From positions 7,068,001-7,132,000 of the forward strand of contig NZ_JAPENX010000001.1 of assembly GCF_026341815.1 (NCBI RefSeq): a DNA stretch of 64,000 nt. Reading direction: 5' to 3'. Position 1 is the stretch's first letter, and every line of letters begins with the position of its first letter. A model generated the notes under the pieces. That model did not search any database, was not told the DNA's origin, and saw nothing but the letters and a program-made list of their open reading frames with translations. The stretch is from Streptomyces sp. NBC_00572. Its GTDB lineage: Bacteria; Actinomycetota; Actinomycetes; Streptomycetales; Streptomycetaceae. The position numbers were made by a program, and so were the translations under genes. Positions 26,424-33,878 of this stretch are shown here, one piece after another.

Positions 26424-26463
26424 GGGGCGGCACCTCAATCAGGGAGCAGCGGGAGATGGGGCA

Positions 26464-26491
26464 AGTATCTCGATAATTTGGCGGCCGTCAA
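26464..26491 (-). promoter_or_regulatory. Promoter/operator of the aromatic operon
   Basis: On the minus strand TTGACG, a 16-nt spacer holding CGCCAAATT, then GATACT. The -35 and spacer element TTGACGG(C/T)CGCCAAATT recur at 32344-32365 in front of the carboxylesterase gene, suggesting a common regulator-binding site. Confidence 0.65.
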
Positions 26492-26535
26492 CATTGCGCG
26501 ATATTTCCGAGTCCCCGCAGTGTCGCCCGAGCTGC

Positions 26536-27117
26536 TCAGGGGAGGGGGAGTCGCACCCGTACGCACTTGCCCGACTCGTGGATGAGGACGGCGAGTTCGC
26601 CGCCCGCCTCGGCGGCCATCAGCTGGATCAGGAGCAGGCCTCGCCCGCCCTCGGCGTCCGCGTCGACCTCGGCGGCGCGCTCGGGCACGCGGGGCAGGTC
26701 GGCTGCGCCGTCCGTGACCCGCAGGCACAGCCACCCCTCGCCCCGGGAGACGGCGACGCGCATCCGGCCGGTGGCGGCAGCGGCGTGCCGGACGACATTG
26801 CCGACGAGCTCGCTGACGGCCAGCAGGAGGGTGTCAGCGACGTCAGCGGCGATCCGCCACCCGGCGAGCAGGGTGTGGACGCGCGAGCGGACCAGGGGAA
26901 CGGTCGCGGTGGTGGGTTCGGGCACCCAGCGAACGAAGGCCCGGGTGGGGGCGGCGGCCTGGGTGCGGTCCGAAGCGTGACTCGGGGCGGCTCCCGGGGA
27001 GTGGTCGGCGCTGTGGGCCGGGGCGTGGCCGGGGGCCGGGCGGTGGTCGACGCTGGGGCCCGGGACGTGGTCGATGTCCGGAGCGCTGGGTGCGGGATGA
27101 GCGGTGGCGGTGAGCAT
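26536..27117 (-). CDS. ATP-binding protein of the anti-sigma/SpoIIAB-like HATPase family
   Basis: 193 residues. The first 60 are rich in Pro, Ala, His and Asp with short PGHAPAH-like repeats, probably disordered. The rest is a single HATPase_c_2 domain: RSRVHTLLAGWRI, LLAVSELVGNVVRHA (N-box), LRVTDGA, GGRGLLLIQLMAAEAG. Streptomyces has dozens of such RsbW-like proteins that may bind sigma factors or anti-anti-sigma factors. No partner gene is adjacent. The start lies 39 bases from a palindromic element that also occurs near the LacI-type gene, so it may belong to that regulon. Confidence 0.8.
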   Translation of the reverse strand: MLTATAHPAPSAPDIDHVPGPSVDHRPAPGHAPAHSADHSPGAAPSHASDRTQAAAPTRAFVRWVPEPTTATVPLVRSRVHTLLAGWRIAADVADTLLLAVSELVGNVVRHAAAATGRMRVAVSRGEGWLCLRVTDGAADLPRVPERAAEVDADAEGGRGLLLIQLMAAEAGGELAVLIHESGKCVRVRLPLP

Positions 27118-27155
27118 GACGTGCTCCCAGAGGGGGTGCGCAACGCGACCGCAGA

Positions 27156-27169
27156 GTAACTCGTGTAAC
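27156..27169. promoter_or_regulatory. Candidate LacI-type operator (GTAACTCGTGTAAC)
   Basis: Matches the palindrome GTTACACGTGTAAC at 12 of 14 positions. It lies between the divergent ATPase and esterase genes. Confidence 0.55.
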
Positions 27170-27231
27170 TAACGTGAGCATCGGACAGCCGTTGGGCTTG
27201 CTGTTGGCGGAAACGCGTCGCTAGAGTTTTG

Positions 27232-27252
27232 ATAACACGTGTAACACGTTAC
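27232..27252. promoter_or_regulatory. Candidate double LacI-type operator
   Basis: ATAACACGTGTAAC (27232-27245, 12 of 14 matches) overlaps a second inverted repeat GTAAC-AC-GTTAC (27241-27252). It is 73 bases ahead of the esterase ATG, where a repressor would be expected. Confidence 0.6.
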
Positions 27253-27324
27253 GTTTCCCCGGGCGTCAGGCGCAAGCATTTCGGACAAAAGGCGCCGAAC
27301 CCCGGGGTCGGCAGAAGGGCCGCA

Positions 27325-28278
27325 ATGACGCACTCCCACCCGGCCGAGCTCGACCTGGCCGACATGACCTGGCCGCCCCCGCCCTACCAGCCCCCGGTGC
27401 CGCCCGTGACGGACGAGCACGGGGTGCACCGCTTCCACGGGGTCACGTACGCCACCACGCCCGGCTACCGCCCGCGGCTCCTCGATGTCCAAGTCCCGGC
27501 AGGCGAAGGGCCGTTCCCTGCGGTCGTCTGGATCCACGGCGGAGGATGGCTGGACGGCGACCGCCGCTACCCGCCGCCGACCGTGCCGGTCGCTCTGCTG
27601 CACGGATCGGTCCTGGAGGCCGGGCTCGCGCTCGTCTCCATCGACTACCGGCACAGCCTCGAAGCCCCCTTCCCGGCCCAGCTCCACGACGTGAAGGCCG
27701 CGATCCGCTACGTCCGCCGGTTCGCCGCCGACCTCGGCATCGACCCGGACCGGATCGCCGTCTGGGGCGAGTCGGCGGGCGGCCACCTGGCCGCCCTCGC
27801 CGGGCTCGTCGGCCCGGACAGCGCCGACGCCCAGGCGCTGGAGGGCGCCCACGGGGTGGGCGCCGGGGACACGGGTGTCCGGGCCGTCGTCGACTGGTAC
27901 GGGGTCTCCGACCTCGCCGCCCTGGCAGGCCACCCCCTGCCGGGCATGCCCCCCGGCGGAAACTTCCCGGACCCGTACGACGCCTTGCTCGGCGGGACCG
28001 AGGCGGAGCGCCCGGAGCTGGCCCGGGCCGCGAGCCCGGTGACGTACGCGGCGGGTTCGACCCCGCCGCCGTTCCTGCTGATCCACGGCACGCGGGACGG
28101 CCTGGTCCCGTACAGCCAGAGCGAGGTGCTCGCCGAGGCCCTCGCGGGGGCGGGCGGCGATGTGACCCTGCGGCCCGTCGAGGGCGCCGACCACATCTTC
28201 CTCGGCTCCGCGGACATCGCGGGGATCGTCGCCGAAAGCGTCGCGTTCCTGGCCCGCCACTTGGACGCGAAGGTCTGA
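27325..28278 (+). CDS. Alpha/beta-hydrolase esterase (HSL/BD-FAE-like)
   Basis: 317 residues, starting MTHSHPAELDL (AAGGG upstream; the longer upstream frame crosses the operators and is rejected). Oxyanion-hole motif WIHGGGWLDGD is near residue 75, nucleophile elbow GESAGGH near residue 150. DGLVPYSQS supplies the Asp and VEGADHIF the His. This is the hormone-sensitive-lipase/feruloyl-esterase-like group of serine hydrolases acting on short acyl or aryl esters. No signal peptide, so cytosolic. It is probably controlled by the LacI-like protein through the operators just upstream. Confidence 0.85.
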   Translation: MTHSHPAELDLADMTWPPPPYQPPVPPVTDEHGVHRFHGVTYATTPGYRPRLLDVQVPAGEGPFPAVVWIHGGGWLDGDRRYPPPTVPVALLHGSVLEAGLALVSIDYRHSLEAPFPAQLHDVKAAIRYVRRFAADLGIDPDRIAVWGESAGGHLAALAGLVGPDSADAQALEGAHGVGAGDTGVRAVVDWYGVSDLAALAGHPLPGMPPGGNFPDPYDALLGGTEAERPELARAASPVTYAAGSTPPPFLLIHGTRDGLVPYSQSEVLAEALAGAGGDVTLRPVEGADHIFLGSADIAGIVAESVAFLARHLDAKV

Positions 28279-28368
28279 GGCGGTTGGGCCGTTGGGTGGT
28301 TGGGCTCTCCGAGGCCGGGGGGTCGGGCTCGGGGGCCGGACGGTTCCCGAGCCGGTGCGCCGGCATCC

Positions 28369-28456
28369 GCCCCCTCCTACCTGTTCTTCCCCTCCCCTCC
28401 CATCGCTTCTCTCCCCTCCCTTGCCTTCCCTCCTGCACCGTCCCCTCCCCTTTCCG
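28369..28456. other. Polypyrimidine tract
   Basis: Nearly 90 bases that are about 90% C/T on the plus strand, between the esterase and PAP2 genes. Such tracts can form triplex DNA or C-rich RNA; no coding role is visible. Confidence 0.6.
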
Positions 28457-28564
28457 CTGCCGTCGGAAGTCCGGCCCGTCGAAGGGGGCCCGCCCCGCAG
28501 GCCCTGCGGATACACCGACCACCCCAAGGGCCGCGGCCATCCCCGCGGTCCGCGAGAGGCGCTC

Positions 28565-29356
28565 ATGTCCACCCCTCCGGTCATCCCTTCGCCGCCCCCC
28601 GAGAGACCGCCTCTCACCGAGACGCCGTCCGGCACGGACAGGCTTTCCCGCACGGACAGGCCGCCAGAGGCGGGGTCGGCGCGTCGGCCCGGTGTCCTCG
28701 CGGCGGGGCTCCTGCTGCTCACCGTCGCCACGCTGCCCGCCTTCGTCGTCCGGGCCGACCCGGCGAACCCGCCGTTCCAGGACCTGGACGACCAGTGGCT
28801 GGCCTGGATGGGCGGCCCGCACGACGGCCCGTACGCCGTTCTCGCCGCGGTCCTGAACTGGTTCGGCGGCCCGCTGGGTGTCGTCGTACCACTCGCCCTG
28901 CTGTTCTTCCTGCTCGTCCGGGGGCGCTGGGTCTCCGTCGGCTTCCTGCTCGGCGTCTATCTCGCCGGCAACCTGCTCGTGGTCCAGGGCCTCAAGCACC
29001 TGGTCGATCGGCCACGACCGGCGAACCCGCTGGTCCGGGTCGACCACGGCTCGTTCCCGTCCGGCCACGCGGCCGGGGCGGCGCTGCTCGTCGTACTCGC
29101 CGGGGTGCTGCTGATCCCGGCCGCGCGGCGGCGGGCATGGTGGCTCGGGGGAGTGGTGTTCACGCTGGCCATGATGTGGAGCCGTACGTGGCTTCACGCG
29201 CACTGGCTCACCGACACGGCTGCCGGGGCGGCCGCCGGTGCGGGCGCGGGCCTGCTGGCGTGGTGGCTCTGCGCTCCGGCACTCGCCCGGGAAGCCGCTC
29301 GCGACCGCCGGGGGGCGGCCGCGGCGCCACCGGACGCCGGCCTCGCAATTCCCTAG
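28565..29356 (+). CDS. PAP2-family membrane phosphatase
   Basis: 263 residues. A Pro/Thr/Arg-rich cytosolic head of 40 residues is followed by about six membrane helices. The three PAP2 motifs are complete: KHLVDRPRP, FPSGHAAG and SRTWLHAHWLTD, which supply Lys, Arg, His and Asp of the active site. Family members dephosphorylate lipid phosphates or diphosphates such as phosphatidate or undecaprenyl diphosphate. A paralogue lies 4 kb away at 32.4 kb (same QGLDDRW/QDLDDQW segment before the second helix). It is probably co-transcribed with or follows the esterase gene, despite the 286-base gap. Confidence 0.87.
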   Translation: MSTPPVIPSPPPERPPLTETPSGTDRLSRTDRPPEAGSARRPGVLAAGLLLLTVATLPAFVVRADPANPPFQDLDDQWLAWMGGPHDGPYAVLAAVLNWFGGPLGVVVPLALLFFLLVRGRWVSVGFLLGVYLAGNLLVVQGLKHLVDRPRPANPLVRVDHGSFPSGHAAGAALLVVLAGVLLIPAARRRAWWLGGVVFTLAMMWSRTWLHAHWLTDTAAGAAAGAGAGLLAWWLCAPALAREAARDRRGAAAAPPDAGLAIP

Positions 29357-29447
29357 CCGCAGCTTTCTCAAGCGCGCTTCGGGTCAGCGTCCTTCGGTTA
29401 CGCGCGGTTCGGTTATGCGCGGTTCGACCGACCGTGCGCGGTTCGAC

Positions 29448-29469
29448 GGTGTGCCCACCTGGGCACACC
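29448..29469. terminator. Bidirectional terminator, 9-bp stem
   Basis: Perfect GGTGTGCCC/GGGCACACC stem with loop ACCT, between the convergent PAP2 and LacI-type genes. Just upstream, 29395-29445 repeats GCGCGGTTCG three times. Confidence 0.75.
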
Positions 29470-29565
29470 TGCGCGCGGCTCGACCGCGCGCACGTCGACG
29501 GCGCCCTGGCCCTGTGCGGGCCCGGGCGCCGTCGGGGGTTCGTGCCGCGTGCGGGACGCGGAAGC

Positions 29566-30573
29566 TCAGGACGTCTGGCGGTGGACGAGAACGGCCTCTA
29601 TGGCGGGGAGGGGCGCGGTCGAACCGGTCTCGATCAGCTCGTGCAGGGCGTCCGCGATCTGCGCCGGCGAGGCCAGGTCCAGGCGGACCGTGGTGAGCGC
29701 GGGCTGCTGGAGCCCGGAGAGGACGAGGTCGTCGGAGCCGACGATCGCCACCTCGTCCGGTACGGCGATCCCCTCGGCCTGGAGGGCGTGCAGGAGCAGC
29801 GCGGCGTACTCGTCGTTGTAGGCGAAGACGGAGTCGAGGTCCAGGCTCGCCCAGCGCCGGGCGAGCGCGGTGGCCGACTCCCGCGTGTAGGCGAGCTCCA
29901 GCGGGGCGACGGTGGCCATGTGCCGGGCGGCCACCGATTCCGCTCCCGCGAGGCGCGGCCGGGCGAGCGCGCCGAGGCCGCGCTCCTGGGGCATGACGAC
30001 GCCGATCCGGGTCCGGCCGCGGGCGATCAGGTGCTCGGCGGCCGTGGCGCCGATGTGGGCGTGGTCGAAGCCGATCGTGTGGACGCCGGGCACCGGGTGG
30101 GACGCGAAGGCGAGCACTCCGCGCACCCCTGCACGACGCAGCAACTCGGCGGCCTGCCGCGTGAGTCGGTCGCCGTCGAGGGCGACGACCGCTGCGGGGC
30201 GCAGCTCGGCCCAGGCCCGGGCGGCGTCGACGGGGTCGCTGAAACGACCCGCGTGGAGGACGGCCGTGTAGCCGTGACGGTCGAGTTCGCTGTGCAGGTC
30301 GTCGACCCAGTCGCTGACGAGCCGGCCGATCGCGGAGATCGACGCGGGCATCAGGACGAGGTTGCTGCGTCCCGCGCGCAGGGACCGGGCGGCGGCGTGC
30401 GGGACGTAACCGAGCCGGTCGGCCGCGTCGAGGACGCGGGCGCGCGTGCTCTCGCTGACGCGGTGGCCCGGGGTGTCGTTCAGCACGAAGGAGACGGTGG
30501 CACGTGACACGCCGGCGAGGCGCGCCACGTCGGCGCTCGTGATCGAGACGGGGACGAGGGATTCTTCTGCCAT
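29566..30573 (-). CDS. LacI-family transcriptional regulator
   Basis: 335 residues. The N-terminal HTH reads ITSADVARLAGVSRATVSFVLNDTPGHRVSE and continues to the hinge helix AARSLRAGRSNLV. The periplasmic-binding-like domain includes HTIGFDHAHIGATAAEHL, SVFAYNDEYAALLLHAL and VAIVGSDDLVLSGLQQPALTTVRLD. LacI regulators usually repress catabolic genes until a sugar or small ligand binds. GTTACACGAGTTAG lies 63-76 bases before its start, and related palindromes stand before the esterase, PAP2/MFS and ATPase genes. It is therefore the likely regulator of this hydrolase cluster. The ligand is unknown. Confidence 0.88.
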   Translation of the reverse strand: MAEESLVPVSITSADVARLAGVSRATVSFVLNDTPGHRVSESTRARVLDAADRLGYVPHAAARSLRAGRSNLVLMPASISAIGRLVSDWVDDLHSELDRHGYTAVLHAGRFSDPVDAARAWAELRPAAVVALDGDRLTRQAAELLRRAGVRGVLAFASHPVPGVHTIGFDHAHIGATAAEHLIARGRTRIGVVMPQERGLGALARPRLAGAESVAARHMATVAPLELAYTRESATALARRWASLDLDSVFAYNDEYAALLLHALQAEGIAVPDEVAIVGSDDLVLSGLQQPALTTVRLDLASPAQIADALHELIETGSTAPLPAIEAVLVHRQTS

Positions 30574-30635
30574 GACGTCCCGTGACGCTCCTTGCGAGGT
30601 TCGTGTCTGCGGTTGTGCCAGCCTTCCCCATCGAG

Positions 30636-30649
30636 GTTACACGAGTTAG
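30636..30649. promoter_or_regulatory. Candidate autoregulatory operator of the LacI-type gene
   Basis: GTTACACGAGTTAG. Its reverse complement equals the site at 27156 except for one base. It sits in the promoter region of the regulator gene. Confidence 0.6.
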
Positions 30650-30749
30650 ATCACGAGGCGTGGTGGGCCGTGCAAGACGAGTGTGGTGACCATGAGTGCG
30701 ATGGGCCACGTGCCACGTCCGCGCGGCCCACCTGGCACGACTGCCGGTC

Positions 30750-32288
30750 TTACACGCCCGCTCCGTGCAGGCGGCGCGAGTCACCGGCCAGGTCCCCGAC
30801 TGCGGTCACCGCCGAGTCGAAGCGCATCGTGGTGCGCCACTCCCTGTCGTACGGGTCCCACGCCGGCATGTCCGCGTGGTTGGGGTCGCCCGTGCGGGCG
30901 AAGGCGATCCACGCCCTGTGCATGGTCTGCGCCAGGCCGTCGCGGACCGCGGGGGCGAGTCCGGTCACGAACGGCGCGTGCGCCCATTGGTCGAAGTTGG
31001 CGAAGACGAAGGGGAGTTCGAGGCAGTGGGCGGCGCCGAGGCGGCCGCCGTGCGCGGGCGTGGGGAGATCGAACTGGTAGGCCCAGACGGGCCGCCCCGA
31101 CGCGGCCCTGGCCTCGGCGAGTCGTACGGCGGGTACGCGGAAGAGCTCGTCCGTGATCAGGTCCATCAGGACGTGGACGGGGCGGGCGCCGGGCCGGGCC
31201 CGCTCGTACGCCGCGTACACCCCGGGCGCGGCGTCGGCCCCGAAGGTCTCGGCGATCCGCGCGGTCACCTGCTCCCGGTCGGCGGCGGCGTACCCGGGGT
31301 CGAGGGCGAAGCCGAAGTTGGCCTCCTCGCGGGTCCAGCCGATCATCACGTCGATACCGGTCGCGGCTCCGTGCAGCAGGGCCTCCACCGGATGGCGTGT
31401 CAGGGTGATGCCGTCGACGACGGGCAGAAAGGGCGTCGGCCAGTGGCCCCAGCGTGCCGTGCGGGCGAAGAGCCCGCCGGTCGCGCCCATCAGTGCGGGC
31501 CAGGGCAGTTCGCGCAGCTCCGCGACCGTCTTGACGCCGGCCAGTTCCAGAAAGGCGGAGGTGCGGTCCGCGTACGCGTCCGGGCCGGGGAGATCGAGGC
31601 CGAAGGGCGGGCTCTGCAGGATCACGCGCTTGATCACTCCCTGGGCCTCGGGGAGCCCGGCGAGAGAAGCCGTGGACAGGGCGCCGCCCGACTGGCCGGC
31701 GACGGTGATGTTCTCCGGGTCGCCGCCGAAGGAGGCGATGTGCGCCGCGATCCAAAGGAGGGCGGCCAACTGGTCGCTGAGCCAGGGATTGCCGGCGCCT
31801 TCGGAGTTGCCCTCCTCGGGTCCGGTGTACAGATAACCCAGCGGCCCGATCCGGTAGTTGACGCTCACCATCACGAGGTCGCCGTCCCGGGCGAAGGTCT
31901 CGCCGGAGTAGTTCGGCAGCGATCCCGAACCCGAGACGAAGCCGCCTCCATGGATCCACACGAGGACCGGGCGGCGGGCCTCGTCGGCTGCCGGGGTCCA
32001 GATGTTGAGGGTGAGGCAGTCCTCGTCGAAGGGTGGCGATCCATGGCCGCCGAGGACCGGGTCCCCACCCTCCACGTACGGCTGCGGGGCGCTGGGGCCG
32101 TCGGCGGTCGCGTCCCGGGTCCCGGTCCATCCCGGGTGCGGCTGGGACGGGCGCCAGCGCAGGTCACCGACCGGGGGAGCGGCGTAGGGCACGGCGCGGA
32201 AGACGGCGACCCCGCCTTCGACCGCGCCGCGCAGGCGCCCTGCGGGGAGGGCGACCAAGGTGTGATCCGGGCCTGGAGTGAGAGCCAT
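30750..32288 (-). CDS. Type-B carboxylesterase (intracellular)
   Basis: 512 residues. Family landmarks: FRAVPYAAPPVGDLRW, EDCLTLNIWTP, WIHGGGFVSGSGS (oxyanion hole) and nucleophile elbow GQSGG near residue 200, where the usual second Gly-Ala is Gly-Gly. The acid residue is in WTREEANFGF and the His in GAAHCLELPFVF. Type-B carboxylesterases hydrolyse a wide range of esters, including aryl esters and carbamates. There is no signal peptide, unlike its paralogue at 36.6 kb. Its promoter resembles that of the aromatic operon, and the LacI-type gene lies directly downstream. It may serve both pathways. Confidence 0.88.
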   Translation of the reverse strand: MALTPGPDHTLVALPAGRLRGAVEGGVAVFRAVPYAAPPVGDLRWRPSQPHPGWTGTRDATADGPSAPQPYVEGGDPVLGGHGSPPFDEDCLTLNIWTPAADEARRPVLVWIHGGGFVSGSGSLPNYSGETFARDGDLVMVSVNYRIGPLGYLYTGPEEGNSEGAGNPWLSDQLAALLWIAAHIASFGGDPENITVAGQSGGALSTASLAGLPEAQGVIKRVILQSPPFGLDLPGPDAYADRTSAFLELAGVKTVAELRELPWPALMGATGGLFARTARWGHWPTPFLPVVDGITLTRHPVEALLHGAATGIDVMIGWTREEANFGFALDPGYAAADREQVTARIAETFGADAAPGVYAAYERARPGARPVHVLMDLITDELFRVPAVRLAEARAASGRPVWAYQFDLPTPAHGGRLGAAHCLELPFVFANFDQWAHAPFVTGLAPAVRDGLAQTMHRAWIAFARTGDPNHADMPAWDPYDREWRTTMRFDSAVTAVGDLAGDSRRLHGAGV

Positions 32289-32337
32289 GAGTCAATCCTT
32301 CCTGGGCCGCGCGCCGAGTACGCGCCGACCTTTCGAG

Positions 32338-32365
32338 AGTATGGAGAAAATTTGGCGACCGTCAA
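32338..32365 (-). promoter_or_regulatory. Carboxylesterase promoter sharing an element with the aromatic operon
   Basis: Minus strand TTGACG, a 16-nt spacer starting GTCGCCAAATT, then CATACT, 50 bases before the ATG. The layout is identical to 26464-26491. Confidence 0.65.
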
Positions 32366-32393
32366 TTGTTCAACATATGACGGATGTGGCCTC

Positions 32394-33110
32394 TCACAGC
32401 CAGAGGCTGTTGCTCGCCGTCCGCTCCGCTTCCGTTTTCAGGAGGGGGGCGAAGACCCGCCACAGCACGAGGCATGTTCCGGCCCCGGCCAGCCCGCCGG
32501 CGAGGGTGTCGCTGATCCACTGGGTGTGCAGCCAGGTGCGGCTCCACGCCACGGCGACGACGTACGTGGCACCGAACGGCCACCACCAGCGTCGCGCCCG
32601 CGGCGGGATCAGCACGATCGCGGCCGTGAGCATCAGCGTCACCGCGCTGAAAACCTGGCCGGAGGGGAACGAGCCGTCGTTGACGAGGACCCAGGGGTGG
32701 GGCGGGCGCGGGCGGTCGGCCAGATGCTTCAGGGGCAGCACCACGACGACGCTGGAGAGGACGGCGGCCGTGAACGCGTACAGCGCGGAACGCCAGCGCC
32801 CGTAGACGCAGAGGCAGCCGCCCAGGACGAGCGGCGGAATCACGCCGATCGGGCCGCCGAGTCGGTCCAGGGCGGTGGCGAATCCGGTGGCGGCGTCGGC
32901 GCGCGTGCCGTCCATGGAAGCAGCCCAGCGATCGTCGAGCCCCTGGAGGAACGAGCGGTCGTCGACCCGGACAAGGAGCCCGATCAGCAGCGACATGGCG
33001 AGGAGTGCGATTCCGGCGGCGAGCGCGTGACGCGGCGGTGCCGACGGGACGTGGTGGGCGGGGAGGGTGCGCGGGGAGCGGAGGAGGAGGGCGTCGGAAG
33101 GACGCGACAT
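32394..33110 (-). CDS. PAP2-family membrane phosphatase (paralogue)
   Basis: 238 residues from ATG 33110 (AAAGG upstream); longer upstream frames run through tandem repeats and are rejected. Six membrane helices and the three PAP2 motifs are present: KHLADRPRP, FPSGQVFSA and SRTWLHTQWISD. Motif 2 has Gln where the catalytic His of PSGH should be, and motif 3 has HTQW with its His kept. Loss of the motif-2 His suggests weak or altered activity. It is transcribed toward the carboxylesterase gene and divergent from the MFS gene, with two candidate LacI-type sites in between. Confidence 0.8.
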   Translation of the reverse strand: MSRPSDALLLRSPRTLPAHHVPSAPPRHALAAGIALLAMSLLIGLLVRVDDRSFLQGLDDRWAASMDGTRADAATGFATALDRLGGPIGVIPPLVLGGCLCVYGRWRSALYAFTAAVLSSVVVVLPLKHLADRPRPPHPWVLVNDGSFPSGQVFSAVTLMLTAAIVLIPPRARRWWWPFGATYVVAVAWSRTWLHTQWISDTLAGGLAGAGTCLVLWRVFAPLLKTEAERTASNSLWL

Positions 33111-33186
33111 GGCAGGCCTTTCACGGCCTTCACCTCGAGCGGTGGGGGCACGCGGGAAGGCGGTCACGGGAATGTGTGGAGAGGGG

Positions 33187-33300
33187 TGCGCCTGAGGGAT
33201 GCGCCTGGCGAATGCGGCGCCTGAGAGATGCGCCTGAGGGATGCGTCTGAGCGATGTGTCTGAAGGGGTGCGTCTGGAGGGGTGCGCGAAATCCGGTGAG
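33187..33300. repeat. Eight imperfect tandem copies of a 13-bp unit
   Basis: TGCG(C/T)CTGAG-like units start at 33187, 33200, 33213 (with a 3-bp insertion), 33229, 33242, 33255, 33269 and 33283. The period is 13-14 bases. The array lies upstream of the second PAP2 gene. The long minus-strand frame through it is a by-product of the repeat. Confidence 0.75.
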
Positions 33301-33555
33301 CGGGACGGGGGAGGGGCGGCAGCGGGGGAGGAGGCTGCCGCCGCGCTCACCGGGCTGCGCGACCGGAGGGGCGTACGGCTGGAGGGTCGTACGCCGCACG
33401 TTCGTACGTGGTCGGCATGGGCATCGGCATCGGAACAGCGCCTGAGCCGGGAGGTCCTCGCGGTGGGCACGGAGTATGGCGGATCCGTGACCACCGCCAC
33501 AAGGGCAAGAGGGATTCTCGTCGCGATTGCCCTGGTCAGCGTGGACCATCGAGTG

Positions 33556-33569
33556 GTTACACGTGCTCG
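33556..33569. promoter_or_regulatory. Candidate LacI-type half operator
   Basis: GTTACACGTG matches the left part of the palindrome perfectly; the right part does not match. It lies in the PAP2/MFS divergent region. Confidence 0.35.
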
Positions 33570-33667
33570 ACGTGCGCATCTCCCCTCGGTCACGATCTGA
33601 GCAAGGCCCCCACAAAGGCTCTAGCCGAGTACGGAAATGGGTGCTACACAGTGTCCTAGCGCTGCAG

Positions 33668-33681
33668 GTGACACGTGTAAC
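33668..33681. promoter_or_regulatory. Best LacI-type operator copy (GTGACACGTGTAAC)
   Basis: 13 of 14 positions match GTTACACGTGTAAC. It lies about 200 bases ahead of the MFS start. Confidence 0.6.
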
Positions 33682-33878
33682 AACACCGTGTCGGCCGTAG
33701 CCGTCGGAGGCGGCTTCCGCTGACACCGCCGCCCCCGCGCGACCGCTCACGTGGCGTCTCCCTCACCCGGCCCCACCGCCACCCGCGTACCCGGAACCGG
33801 TGCATCACCCGCCCGCACCCCATCCGACCCGGTTCCGCGACACCTCCATCTCCCCGCTCCGTCCTCCCAGGAGTCGTC

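Noticed and set aside
33241..33600. Plus-strand frame of 119 codons in the PAP2/MFS divergent region
   Set aside because: It begins inside the tandem repeat, has no ribosome-binding site or domain, and crosses a candidate operator.
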